NCBI GenBank assembly: GCA_963836405.1 | Contig: CAWIJL010000005.1 | Location: forward strand, 186,001 to 250,000 | Origin: CAWIJJ01 sp963836405 | GTDB lineage: Bacteria > Acidobacteriota > Terriglobia > Bryobacterales > Bryobacteraceae | Direction: 5' to 3' | DNA: 64,000 bases | In this document: positions 20,301 to 26,781 of the stretch, piece by piece | Position numbering within the stretch: position 1 is the stretch's first letter | How the letters are laid out: each line of letters opens with the position of its first letter | Position numbers and translations under genes: made by a program | Notes under the pieces: model-generated | Databases searched by the model: none | What the model was told of the DNA's origin: nothing | Seen by the model: only the letters and a program-made list of their open reading frames with translations

Positions 20301-22113
20301 TGATTTGCGCCAGCGCCGCCAGTGGACCATTCGGATCGTCCCCCGGCTCCAGTTTGAATTGCGCATGGCCCGAGAGCGTGAAGTAGAAGTGGATGTGGCC
20401 GTCGTCCACAAACTTCAAGCCGAGCGCGTCGATGGTGAACCGGAAGCGCACCGGCTTGCACTCCAGCGGCTTCAACCCCTTCAGTTGCGCGCCGCCGCTC
20501 ACCAGCGTCAGCTTTCCGTCCTGCTCCCGGAACTGCAGCGCCGCCTCCACCGCTGCGTCCCCCACCAGCTTCGGCGGCAGCGACCCCGTGCCCAGCAGCG
20601 TGAAGTCCTGAATGCCGCCATCCACGATCGCCAGCCGCGTATCGTGGAACCGGAAGTGCGTGTTCACGCCGAACAGCAGCACCGGCTTGTTCACAACCTC
20701 CGCCGTCAGTTGCAGCCCGCCTTCCGTCAGCGCGAAGTCCGTGGAATCGAACTCGATTACCTCGCTTCCCCGGGTCAGCCTCGCATATCCCGCGGTAGCC
20801 GTCACCTTATCCGCCAGCTTCAACTGGTACTGCGAGTTCTTCGTCACCAGCAGGAAGACGTTCGGCGTGGCATCGGTGCCCGCAATCCGGAAATGCCAGG
20901 TCAGTCCCAGCAGGTTTCGCGGCCCCAGTTGCGGGTTGTCTTCGAGTTGCGTGCCGTCGCTTACGTTGCGCGCCATCTGGAGAGGGATGCCCGCGTTGTG
21001 CGTATCCTGAAACGCGAACTTCCGCGGATCGAAGACCATCGTCGCGCTGCTCGTGAAACTGAATCCTTCGAGCGGCAGGGCTGCGTCCGGCTTGCCCACG
21101 TCGATCTGAAAAGTAAGCGGCGTCGCCAGCAGCCCGCTGCTGTTCAGGGTCTGCCCCGTGCCCGAGCCCTGCGTCTCCACCTGAATCGATTGGTGCGTTC
21201 CTCTCAGGAACGGAAAAGTGAATTTCGCGACGTTGAGCTGAACCGCGGACCCGCTGCCCAGACCGCCGAAAAACACCGGCAGCCCCCCGGACATCAGATC
21301 CAGACTCATCAGGGACAGCGCCTGCGCGCTCGACCGTGCCGGCACCGTGAACTCCAGAACTTCGGGCGCGGGAGTCGTGCTCGCCGGCTCGCGCAACAGT
21401 TCCCGGTCGCTGCCCCGCGTCCAGGCGAACGCGCTCTTGGCAATCACCTGTTTGGTGTGCGTGACGCTCAGTTCCAGCTTCTCGAACGCGCTGTTCGCGC
21501 CCGACAAAACCAGGCTCAGGTTTTCGCCCTGCTCCACCAGCATCTCGAGACCCGGCAGCGCCAGTGACGCCAGCAGATCCGTCGTCCACGCGAGCGAGAT
21601 CCGGTTCGCCTCCACCTGTAGCTGCGCCTGCGCGCGGTGCGACGCATGCAGGTGGACCACATGGCTTTGCGTGATGGTGCTGCCCGACGCATTCCGGAAA
21701 GTGAGCGTGGCGTCCGCCACCAGCGGCATGCCCGGCATCAGCGAGCTCACCAGTTGAAGGCCCGTGAATTCGAGCGTTACCGTGTCCGCCCGAAGCGTGG
21801 CCCTCAGACTGTCCCACTCCACCGCCAGCGCGTCCGTAGCGCGATTGATATCCAGCCTCGCCGCGGGGAACGCGAAAACAATTCCGGCCCCGAAGTTCCA
21901 GGTCCGTGCAACTTTCGGCCGAGCGGGCTCAGCCGCATCGCTCGCGGCCGGCGCGATCGTCGCGGAGCCGCTTGCCGGCGCAGCCGAAACCCTGTTGAAC
22001 GGGGTCGCGAACGTGAGCCGCTCCACCCCGAAGTTGCCGTCGCTCCCGGGGCTCCCCTCCAGAAATACGTTCAGTGGCCCGCTGGATATCAGAAACTGAA
22101 CTTGCACGGACAC
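11362..22113 (-). CDS. Giant beta-rich protein of unknown function (3,583 aa)
   Basis: An uninterrupted 10.75-kb gene. GTG at 22113 gives 3,583 aa, but a second GTG at 22107 is better spaced from the GGGAGG site, so the protein may begin MQVQFLISSGPLN. No signal peptide is visible. Residues ~1-1000 are alternating hydrophobic strands with Gly/Pro turns. Residues ~990-1240 include long amphipathic strands (GRKLAKEWVLSLSLTITAG). About 1500-1740 contains fibronectin III-like sequence (RSYLYSVTPIDVGGNAGRP). The C-terminal ~650 residues hold degenerate repeats. Part of the N-terminal half faintly recalls large DUF6603-type proteins, unverified. It is first in a two-gene operon. A structural, adhesive or bridge-like role is possible but not shown. 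Confidence 0.85.
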   Translation of the reverse strand: MSVQVQFLISSGPLNVFLEGSPGSDGNFGVERLTFATPFNRVSAAPASGSATIAPAASDAAEPARPKVARTWNFGAGIVFAFPAARLDINRATDALAVEWDSLRATLRADTVTLEFTGLQLVSSLMPGMPLVADATLTFRNASGSTITQSHVVHLHASHRAQAQLQVEANRISLAWTTDLLASLALPGLEMLVEQGENLSLVLSGANSAFEKLELSVTHTKQVIAKSAFAWTRGSDRELLREPASTTPAPEVLEFTVPARSSAQALSLMSLDLMSGGLPVFFGGLGSGSAVQLNVAKFTFPFLRGTHQSIQVETQGSGTGQTLNSSGLLATPLTFQIDVGKPDAALPLEGFSFTSSATMVFDPRKFAFQDTHNAGIPLQMARNVSDGTQLEDNPQLGPRNLLGLTWHFRIAGTDATPNVFLLVTKNSQYQLKLADKVTATAGYARLTRGSEVIEFDSTDFALTEGGLQLTAEVVNKPVLLFGVNTHFRFHDTRLAIVDGGIQDFTLLGTGSLPPKLVGDAAVEAALQFREQDGKLTLVSGGAQLKGLKPLECKPVRFRFTIDALGLKFVDDGHIHFYFTLSGHAQFKLEPGDDPNGPLAALAQIKIPLLEVPLAGTSAVLADHVNFLPALPSTFRFQFLKAFTFELKGFGFLPSVPEFDDDPGIKFSGQMLFSKDNDEKSAKIDFHDILLGLPEDGESFPRLFLRELAVALKYGEAFQLTGTVEFIRSKTESGFKGEGTLQIASLPQIAASFGFVRIREDVNSPFQTAWFVFLEIERIAFQIPEIQLFLREVGLGFGYRFTLAALKGADEETDITKLIKRLEELSKTAGNLSEKDQWVTDLEKPGEDPRWTIALRALFAQTAVLGSPLKYKEKLEAELDCLYMFDAIISFRSDLTFFMNVRAWVTINYNDILADRELRNKPLMTGYVLLQARKKRFLAHVASNPDGEVGKHPELPDFVKQAIKDTEFSATLLIEPGLFHFELGWPNALRWRRAFGPLEIEFRGGFIFRVIQRIRVTKDVLVAQDAGTLITGTVPGYGVQVVDRPANAATPMKVRITWDNPNVNQLAVLAKGDAPLVRSAVVLQGTKDMFPPSGDCVVAGNTFLVVGISFQARAHLEIDEGFDAAVFGAELKASVDVAFGARMTAVTSLQTREVAVYAAISLEIRAKFNLILWVGLGRKLAKEWVLSLSLTITAGLEFGLIDDVGVRGSGTVAVTVMGYELEFSVEFKKNPEIVDRALKLTNDFLVLGLDATDVQPATAALPGKAPAGVVHAPGTVPLKAAASDTPPGGPVQAPGEVVFSPSLATTVALGTASVVPRYTILAKDAGEKGIFILLVPKGEAPETGFLPAPPAENVTGPDFFASFPQATGLRHIKATLDPAAEFASHFEDVANPANATWTANWDADPLQTISARKYLTRAFLVDPNGGLRDPERPARNGGALKDDRVENPTDSSFEAAVRGAFQQFRGSPLFKKDPNNPYDQQLENAFSLETSVYGENGGLPTLDERMVQQVIQGRGLIVHDLIGGFNAYVEAVKQGIRPGTRVQTLPFQMGLVFFLPAGSRPEWLEKPESGLSEAAKVKVDQRMGATAPTAANAKAASTFNIRSANFSIFPPTFEGVRQYTSSNTIAIAWDLEWQGSPAESAGGAQQNPEHHLMNYLVRRRVLDGSEPESVYTVKSARVLNKTKDGLVSQLKPRFQLVDHFNHETVDDQASLPATGRSYLYSVTPIDVGGNAGRPLTLVATRFPDEPPAVPTSSLLTVTYTFDGGIVQPTRAKKPQEAALLLSRQAGTPATFGAPAATVTWQEPSPGNGPNVPIEKYRLIFRRDKTVPVGSYGLDASARGSRSKSLPTSNARPLPTDIQVTLDPTGARAARSAGVNLAAAGIFPSEANPLWRPEAWTVYFQTESLNGVPSPLVPVKLRLRFTTVEGAGVAGRVEERHPAELEFAPQPVSFPVLPAVDQHAIAGAQCVPVPVQAAGTIGTAVYKTHPDGERLIRFRWNQGPSGDRLYPLHLTAGYRLLELDIDANTTDTFTNAGKLAGALRQAQEIQMLPADDAMLSPNDTRSLGLWKAWYPSTLRRLNPPNRPRGSENPLGAWNSWRESTLVWPQWDGFTSAQDRPDGPHPALAAIVAALQVEFTVQVQLAPPMQDGDFATLLRNTAPATDPYGWGVLQAFGLSVTLLLHRADGTLVAGADAVEAIRGVLVKAPTAVTPFLPFLFVELLYQPAKSTSLKEAAVDGKTQLALVQLSVRPKFQAALEYKTVTLPATGAAAKPGDSLDVTFTLTAGAVCTLIDRSDPASGEAQLAGPGTVTRNIGIPASGSTTLLLRCTIGSPPVVKVGETTIVQDTFDARDPASAYFSVPVELLGKKFAAGDAQWLLFKRYAESLSSKPGQDGGISVPADEAGIAKILPKFLAWTNRFFDYSAESATGAGPWTATAYPQSSLPVYVTPDEDGRLTYDYPILDPWAHNYRYYVQPFGRYDVLWQSLRQSRTLFPDARASAAATAAGPDPTKPALDVVLERTKPVATPVVLSSRRLDAPSTAASPAPPGPTWEVIVAQHPEQALAERNQTVFRQLTYRGVAFTMLRRFAFLNWMQSLLGQPTATPLHPAGATPGLPSFPADGPDRLDTDALTPDQVRALALRSRIGDALEGAVVLHWEGLPFFYEHRLLLIAQTDSTVSKLGGVVHGDFEYVSPRPDATFHSEDVQWTLPAPFQQQPVTLRSLKLDVPLKRLWDSLPALAQNRWKNEEPLAADATLRPGGVPDPDVVYQLIESSGNSVSAAANVEMQVELGLEDGVYRARRTGKHYAAQLDAGANPPASPFVLKASLAPIAELTLSRQFVVGSLGNMAAQEAVLLVAGVLRSGDLATLLESNGIRVDAAGRVVETVRSSPALSASLAKKVSYPEIPNGDDLPATLVTRLAISGSGLVWTGSMTSVQRTALRAYRSRVAAFGEAVESVIQALQLQSGEKLSVAYTGRVSTAPEGLGPLTFRITFPSGDNPGKWNLEWHGAITPAQDVSLRALGPATDVELRAAAGRLADTIRDASAALPQDGLVVEPAFSQEVGGAFVAPLADLHGLGQRIGFQLESFFSIRNDRLQCDGDLHNLDVEPADLTARIRTVLDPADPFSTAFSELATLIGQRTYKSDFSGGRLIGAATPLTAEETAELRGLFTTDSDVAAIDALSAALQDRQKLLAFHQGWFSEAAFSEIPGVPATLLPLVDFPDAESCALVWKGPLTAADRTALQGLAGDQGFRDALDDLKPAATGGFSFAQAPLGLDQLPARIKGHVSFSPAGGPFESFTWNSTANDVTLHLTDEVVAVLRNSAQIAEFAAAVSALIESADAFTVPATADDPRFQFPAEVPAGLAGRLQVSATQLALLHTETGDADALQGLIDQFPEGDAYRTKLVELHTLVASAASTPAIVSVASTVNARPKQNQLPDLLKGQLTITQTSVKWTGRVQDSRQLDLLAGLPGDVPFRKAISLIAIALGEFKQEAAFSAAIPARPTQSGLPATLRDRLSLGKFRVRYEGIMSQAEIASLRDAFTARADKGAAERLYFASLDNSRQKRGLALRSRRASAAPSAAVALQPQLP
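11455..13420 (-). repeat. Degenerate protein repeats in the C-terminus of the 3,583-aa protein
   Basis: By eye at least four good and up to seven weaker copies of a unit of about 50-60 aa. The pattern is LPxxL, then L about four on, a strand ending in W-x-G or Y-x-G, then (M/L)(T/S) followed by a helix with xxLxxL, often (D/V)xxFRxA. Clear members: LPATLVTRLAISGSGLVWTG (~res 2903), VPATLLPLVDFPDAES with LVWKGPLT (~3200), LPDLLKGQLTITQ with VKWTGRV (~3426), LPATLRDRLSLGKF with RYEGIMS (~3500). Weaker members lie near 2980, 3268 and 3350. They are too diverged to appear as DNA repeats. Confidence 0.55.
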
Positions 22114-22196
22114 CCTCCCTCAAAAGCGAACGTCATCCTGCTGGCGGGGCTCGCGGGGACAGACAACCCGGACGGGCCTGGCGCGAATGTCCGTGG

Positions 22197-22225
22197 AGTA
22201 TATCACATCAAATTTGAAATCCGGC
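22197..22225 (-). promoter_or_regulatory. Candidate promoter of the giant-protein operon
   Basis: An AT-rich island in otherwise GC-rich DNA. Reading the minus strand, a near-consensus -10 box TATACT (22197-22202) is preceded by the A/T-rich stretch TTTCAAATTTGATGTGA. No good -35 hexamer is seen at 17 bp. A start here would give a leader of about 80 nt before the GTG at 22113. It overlaps the end of the decayed NmrA-like gene. Confidence 0.35.
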
Positions 22226-23028
22226 CGCGTTTGCGATGACCCATTCGCGGAACGTTCGCGCCGGTCTACGGGTGATCTCCTCAACCGGGCATGTGACGAA
22301 CGCCGGCTGGCCTACCGCGGCGGCCCAGGCGTCCAGCAGAATGTTTGCGACCGCTTCCGGCATCGACTTCAAGCAACCCCTCCGCGCCTCCTCCGGCGAG
22401 ACTTCTTCGATCTCCAGTCGCCGGCCGATGACCCTGCCGATCGTCGCAATCTGCTCGTGCTGGCTCAGCGATTCCGGTCCCGTCAGGACATATTCCTTGC
22501 CCGCATGCCCCTCCTCCGTCAGCGCGCGCACCGCCACCGCGGCAACGTCGCGCTCGTCCACCGGCGCCGTGGGAGCGGACAGGTACGGCCACCGCACCAC
22601 GTCGCCGGCCCGGATCTGCGGTCCCCAAAAGTGGCGCGCATTCAGCGCGAACATCCCCGGCCGCAGGAACGTCCATTCGAGGCCCGAGGTCTCGATCGTC
22701 CGTTCGATCCTCCGCCAGCCTGCGCGAAGGATTCGGCTGTTGGAAAAAAGGGTGCGCTGTTTTGAGCGGCGACGAGAGAAAGACCACGTGCCGCGCCCGC
22801 TCCGCAATCCGCTCGAGAGCCGGACCAACCGCCTCCCCCGGCGCGGTCCAAACCAGGAATACTCTTTCGACGCCGGCCAGACACGCATCCAGCGTCGCGG
22901 GATCGGTGAGGTCTCCCCGCATCGCTTCTACCTGCGGCGGCAGATCGGCAGCCGCGTGCCCGCATCCGTCATCTGCCCACCTGCAGACCGATGCTGCCCG
23001 TGCCGCCGACAATCGGAATTCAAGTCAT
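22208..23028 (-). pseudogene. Decayed NmrA-like NAD(P)-binding protein gene
   Basis: The C-terminal ~170 residues are well preserved (TFLRPGMFALNARHFWG, DERDVAAVAVRALTEEGHAG), as is a middle part (VEAMRGDLTDPATLDACLAG). Together they match NmrA/SDR proteins of about 280 aa. Lesions: codon 3 after ATG 23028 is TGA; a segment is missing between the dinucleotide-binding loop (IPIVGGTGSIGLQV) and the middle part; the frame shifts near 22740, close to a run of six A. The C-terminal frame alone has no convincing start. Several independent lesions argue for a true pseudogene, though the 22740 shift alone could be a sequencing error. Confidence 0.65.
22863..22955 (-). repeat. Direct repeat, copy 1 (within NmrA-like pseudogene)
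   Basis: About 93 bp nearly identical (roughly eight mismatches by eye) to 23074-23166, offset 211 bp in the same orientation. It encodes the (VEAMRG)xLTDPxxLDACLAG(I/V)E(R/K)V segment of an NmrA-like protein. Confidence 0.8.
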
Positions 23029-23193
23029 ACGAGAGCCGCGATTGTTCCGCACTGCGATCGCCGGCAGGGATACTTTTTCGATGCCGGCCAGACACGCATC
23101 CAGCGCCGCGGGATCGGTGAGGCCTCCCCGCATCGCTTCTACCTGCGCCGGCACATCGGCAGCCGCCGGCTTCCGCGTCAGCGCCCGAATACG
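23020..23193 (-). pseudogene. Fragment of a second NmrA-like gene
   Basis: An open stretch of about 57 codons reads IRALTRKPAAADVPAQVEAM and continues GGLTDPAALDACLAGIEKV. This is the second strand plus following helix of an NmrA-like Rossmann fold, then about 18 unrelated residues and the TGA that is also codon 3 of the neighbouring pseudogene. It lacks the N-terminal dinucleotide-binding loop and everything after the repeat. It is best read as the leftover of a tandem paralogue or partial duplication. Confidence 0.55.
23074..23166 (-). repeat. Direct repeat, copy 2 (second NmrA-like fragment)
   Basis: Partner of 22863-22955. The differences are mostly single substitutions, several at third codon positions, suggesting both copies evolved for a while under coding constraint before decaying. 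Confidence 0.8.
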
Positions 23194-23218
23194 TCACCGT
23201 AATTTTGAATCGCGAAAC

Positions 23219-24361
23219 TTAATTCGCCGACGGCTTCTCCAGCTTGTCGATCACCAGCACCTCGACCGGCGCTTTCGTCGATTCGAGCCTCAGTCCGAGC
23301 TGCTGCTGCACGGCCGCGAACAGATCGGGCGGCGCATCGGGTCCCGTCGGAGGAGGAGGCGCATTCGGCCCCATCGCCGCCAACTGGACCGCGTCCGGGG
23401 TCCACTGCAACGTGAAGTCGTAACGGTCGGTCAAAGATGTCTGATCCACCACGGGCCGCTCCAGAATCCGGCTTTGCAGGAAATCCGCGAACTCCGCCAT
23501 GGTCGCGTTGCGCACGCCGATTCTCCCCGGTCCCGCGCCGCCAAAGCCCGGAAGCTTGCCCGGATTGTTCTCCGTCTTCGTCATCTTCGCGCCGGACTTC
23601 GCCACCGAAAGGGCATAGCAGGAGAGCTCCTTCTTTTCCCGATGGAAGGCGAGTTGAAAGCGCTCGGCCAGCAGCTTCTGAACCATGGTCTTGAGCTGCG
23701 TCACGTTCGGGATACCCGCCTCGTCCGGCTTCGCGCTGATGTCGTAGCGCTCGCTCTCGAACCACGCCGGACCGTTCGTGACCTGGCGGGGATGCACGCC
23801 GTAGGCGAAAGTGATCAGCTCCGCCAGCGATGTGTTGGTTGTCGTGAACAGGTTCCCGCCGCCCCTTCCCACCAGGATCGAAGTGCCCCGCGCGTCCGGC
23901 GGGCTCGGCTTGATCGTGGCGACCTCGAACACCGGCTTGGCGTCCGCGGCCATCAGCTTCGGCGGAGGCGGAGGTTCGGGAATAGACCACGCTGTAGCGG
24001 AAGTGGCGCGCTCCAGATTTAGCGGCATCGCCGGCCCGCCCTGGCTCCAGGTCCCCGTTATCGATGCACCGTCGCCGCTGAGCTTTCCTTCGTAAGTGCC
24101 GCCAATCGCCGAGACCGTCATTTTGAAGGTGGAGCCCTGTTGACTGGCGCTGGTGGCGTTGATGCCCTGTCCGCCCTGGTCGATGCTGTAGAGCATCGCC
24201 TTGAGGCTTTCGTCGTCAGCCCTTGAAATCTTGATCACGATCCGCAGAGGCTTGCCAGGAGTTTGCAAAGAACCCTGCCAGTCGCCAACGATATTCTGCG
24301 CGAACAACGCGCCACTCGAACTCAGAATCAGGGCAATAAACCAGAGCGTCAGCTTCTTCAT
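23219..24361 (-). CDS. TIGR03435 family secreted protein
   Basis: 380 aa. Signal peptide MKKLTLWFIALILSSSGALFA. Residues ~20-125 form a small beta domain (GDWQGSLQTPGKPLRIVIKI, GTYEGKLSGDGASITGTW) seen in front of some members. From ~140 the protein follows the soil-associated TIGR03435 pattern: FEVATIKPSPPD, GPAWFESERYDI, LLAERFQLAFHREKKELSCY, then a VVDQTSLTDRYDF segment and LRLESTKAPVEVLVID near the end. The family is strongly expanded in Solibacter-type acidobacteria and its function is unknown. ATG 24361 was chosen over 24376 because GGAGG lies eight bases upstream and it begins the signal peptide. Confidence 0.88.
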   Translation of the reverse strand: MKKLTLWFIALILSSSGALFAQNIVGDWQGSLQTPGKPLRIVIKISRADDESLKAMLYSIDQGGQGINATSASQQGSTFKMTVSAIGGTYEGKLSGDGASITGTWSQGGPAMPLNLERATSATAWSIPEPPPPPKLMAADAKPVFEVATIKPSPPDARGTSILVGRGGGNLFTTTNTSLAELITFAYGVHPRQVTNGPAWFESERYDISAKPDEAGIPNVTQLKTMVQKLLAERFQLAFHREKKELSCYALSVAKSGAKMTKTENNPGKLPGFGGAGPGRIGVRNATMAEFADFLQSRILERPVVDQTSLTDRYDFTLQWTPDAVQLAAMGPNAPPPPTGPDAPPDLFAAVQQQLGLRLESTKAPVEVLVIDKLEKPSAN

Positions 24362-24402
24362 CGGGAAACCTCCCAAAGTGCTATTGTTGCATTTCGCTCG
24401 GC

Positions 24403-26658
24403 TCAGAGTTTCTCCAGAATCGCGGCTGCCGATGCGTAGTCGGCGCGCAGGTTCAAAGCTAACCCGACACTCATCAGGTAAGCGCCGCTATACTGTTGCG
24501 CGGCCGCCTGAGGTCCGCGCCCGCCCCCGGGAGAACCGCCCGCCGGAGGCGCCCCTGGAGGGGGTCCGCCGCGACGTCCGCCGCCCTGCATTCCCACCAT
24601 TTCCACGCTGTATACAGCCTTCTCGTCCAGGCCGCGAAAACGGATGTTCGGCGCCGCGGTGTTGTATTGCTGCGAGTGCCGGAACGCGAACAGCACGCTC
24701 TGCCTGCCATCGGCGGAAACGTACTGGTTGGCTGTCAGGTCCCCTTCGCGCGGCGAAAACAGCCGGTACAAGCCGCCCGTCTGCACCGTGCCGCGAATCC
24801 GCTTGTAGATCGCCACCATCTGCGTCGCGGTGGCGGTGTCCTGCTCGCTGAACCGGTTCAGATTCGCGCCGATGCCCAGCGCCCCCTGCATCATCACCAG
24901 GAAGCGGTACTGCAAGGGCACGCTGCGGCCGTTCGTGCTGGGTACGTCCGTCACCCACGCCGACATGATCTTCGGCGCATACGCCATACTGAAACCTTCC
25001 TGGATGCGCAACCGGTCGAAAGCCTCGGTGTTGTCCGACGGCCACACCTCATCCACCCGCTGCAGGATTCCGAGATCGATCCGCCCGCCGCCGCCGGAGC
25101 ACGACTCGATCTCCAGTTTCGGGTGTTTGGCCCGCAGCCGGTCCAGGATCTCATAAAGGTTGCGCACGTACTCCACCCACACCTTGCGCTCGTTGGCGAC
25201 GCCCGCTTCGGTCCACCCCGGCTCGGAGAACGGCCGGTTCATGTCCCACTTGAAATAGCGGATGTTGTACTCGCCGGCCAGTTTGTCGAGCACGCCGAAG
25301 ATGTGTTCCTTCACGTCCTGCCGCGCCAGGTTGAGCACCATCTGGTTGCGCAGTTCGCTGCGCGGGCGGTCGGGAAAGTTCAGCACCCAGTCGGGATGCG
25401 CCCGGTAGAGATCGCTGTCGGCATTCACCATCTCCGGCTCCACCCACAAGCCGAACTCCATGCCGAGCGAGTTCACATGGTCGATCAGCGGTTTGAGCCC
25501 GTTGGGGAACTTCTTCGGATTCACCGTCCAGTCCCCCAGGCCCGCGCGGTCGTTGTTGCGCGCGCCGAACCAGCCGTCGTCCATCACGAAAAGCTCCACG
25601 CCGAGTTTGGCCGCCTTCTCCGCCAGCGCCTTCTGCCCCGGTTCGTCCACCGCGAACGTGGTCGCCTCCCACGAGTTGTAGAGCACCGGACGCAGCCGCG
25701 CGCCGTTCCCTCCCGGCAGGATGTGCTCGCGCTCGAAGCGGTGCAGCGTGCGCGACATGCCGCCAAAACCGTGGTCGGAAAATCCGCCGTAGAATGCCGG
25801 CGTTTCGAGCGATTCTCCCGGCCCCAGCGGATACGCGAAGTCGAAGGTGTTCAGACCGCCGGTGACACGCACCTGCCGGTAAGGCGTCTGCTCCACCGAA
25901 ATCCGCCAGTTGCCGCTCCAGGCCAGCGCGCCGTACCAGACGCGGCCGGATTCTTCCGTGGCTCCCGCATCCACCGCGTACCAAGGATTGAAATTGTGGC
26001 TCGTATGGCCCTTGCGGCTCTCCAGAACCTTCTGGCCCTCGTGAACAGGCTCGTGGTTGATCTGCGATTCAGCCGCCCAGCGGCCCGTCACATACGTCAG
26101 GTTGTACCCTTCGCCGGGCGGCAGATACCACGCCGCCGCCTGGGCGCTCTCGAGCGTAAGCGGCTGCGCCATGCCGTTGCGGATAGTTGCGCCGCGGCGC
26201 AGAATCCCGTTCTCCGGGTAAACCCGGTAATGCAGGGTGACTTCGATGGGATCTTTGATGTCCTTGACCACGATATCCAAATCGTTGCCGGCGACCTTGT
26301 GCGAAACATACTTGAGAACCAGGTCGCGGCCCCCATTGGCGCGCGTGACCTTTAAGGCCGGTTCCAGGTAGCGCGTGCCGCCCCACCCCGGATACTCCTC
26401 GTTCTCCACCATCTCCGCGGGATCGAACGACGAGAGTCCCCTGGGCGGTGCGGGCGACGGCAGGTCTTCCATGCGCCACAACGGCGCGCCCCAATAAAGG
26501 TTACGCACCGCGCCGTCCGAACCCACACCGAGCGCGTAGGAACTGCTGCCCGTGTTCAACAGCCACACCTTTTTCGTCGCATCGAACTGGATTGATTGCG
26601 CCGGTAGACAGGCGGCACAAGCGGCCAACAGGGCCAGGACTGCGTAGCAACGTCTCAT
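24403..26658 (-). CDS. Secreted alpha-galactosidase, GH36
   Basis: 751 aa with signal peptide MRRCYAVLALLAACAACLPA. An N-terminal beta-supersandwich is followed by a (beta/alpha)8 barrel with GH36 signatures: DDGWFGARNND, LWVEPEMV, the nucleophile Asp in YFKWDMNR (~res 471) and the acid/base Asp in VWPSDNTEAFDRL (~541). It should release terminal alpha-galactose from raffinose-type sugars or galactomannan in the periplasm or outside. The C-terminal beta domain is interrupted by a Gly/Pro/Arg-rich insert (24495-24597). ATG 26658 begins the signal peptide; the frame extends further upstream without one. It sits between the TIGR03435 gene and the Oar-like receptor, all on the minus strand. Confidence 0.9.
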   Translation of the reverse strand: MRRCYAVLALLAACAACLPAQSIQFDATKKVWLLNTGSSSYALGVGSDGAVRNLYWGAPLWRMEDLPSPAPPRGLSSFDPAEMVENEEYPGWGGTRYLEPALKVTRANGGRDLVLKYVSHKVAGNDLDIVVKDIKDPIEVTLHYRVYPENGILRRGATIRNGMAQPLTLESAQAAAWYLPPGEGYNLTYVTGRWAAESQINHEPVHEGQKVLESRKGHTSHNFNPWYAVDAGATEESGRVWYGALAWSGNWRISVEQTPYRQVRVTGGLNTFDFAYPLGPGESLETPAFYGGFSDHGFGGMSRTLHRFEREHILPGGNGARLRPVLYNSWEATTFAVDEPGQKALAEKAAKLGVELFVMDDGWFGARNNDRAGLGDWTVNPKKFPNGLKPLIDHVNSLGMEFGLWVEPEMVNADSDLYRAHPDWVLNFPDRPRSELRNQMVLNLARQDVKEHIFGVLDKLAGEYNIRYFKWDMNRPFSEPGWTEAGVANERKVWVEYVRNLYEILDRLRAKHPKLEIESCSGGGGRIDLGILQRVDEVWPSDNTEAFDRLRIQEGFSMAYAPKIMSAWVTDVPSTNGRSVPLQYRFLVMMQGALGIGANLNRFSEQDTATATQMVAIYKRIRGTVQTGGLYRLFSPREGDLTANQYVSADGRQSVLFAFRHSQQYNTAAPNIRFRGLDEKAVYSVEMVGMQGGGRRGGPPPGAPPAGGSPGGGRGPQAAAQQYSGAYLMSVGLALNLRADYASAAAILEKL

Positions 26659-26710
26659 GACACGATCAGTATAAGTGCTTTCAGCGGCGTGCCGGATGCA
26701 CTCCTGTTTG

Positions 26711-26750
26711 GAAAACAACGGCGGAAGTGCTCGCTCGCTACCTCCGCCGT
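26711..26750 (-). terminator. Intrinsic terminator after the TonB-dependent receptor gene
   Basis: Reading the minus strand after the stop at 26782, ACGGCGGA pairs perfectly with TCCGCCGT (8 bp, 17-nt loop) and is followed directly by TGTTTTCC. It would separate the receptor transcript from the downstream GH36 gene. Confidence 0.6.
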
Positions 26751-26781
26751 GTCTCGTGCTAAAAATCAGAATGCCTGCCAA

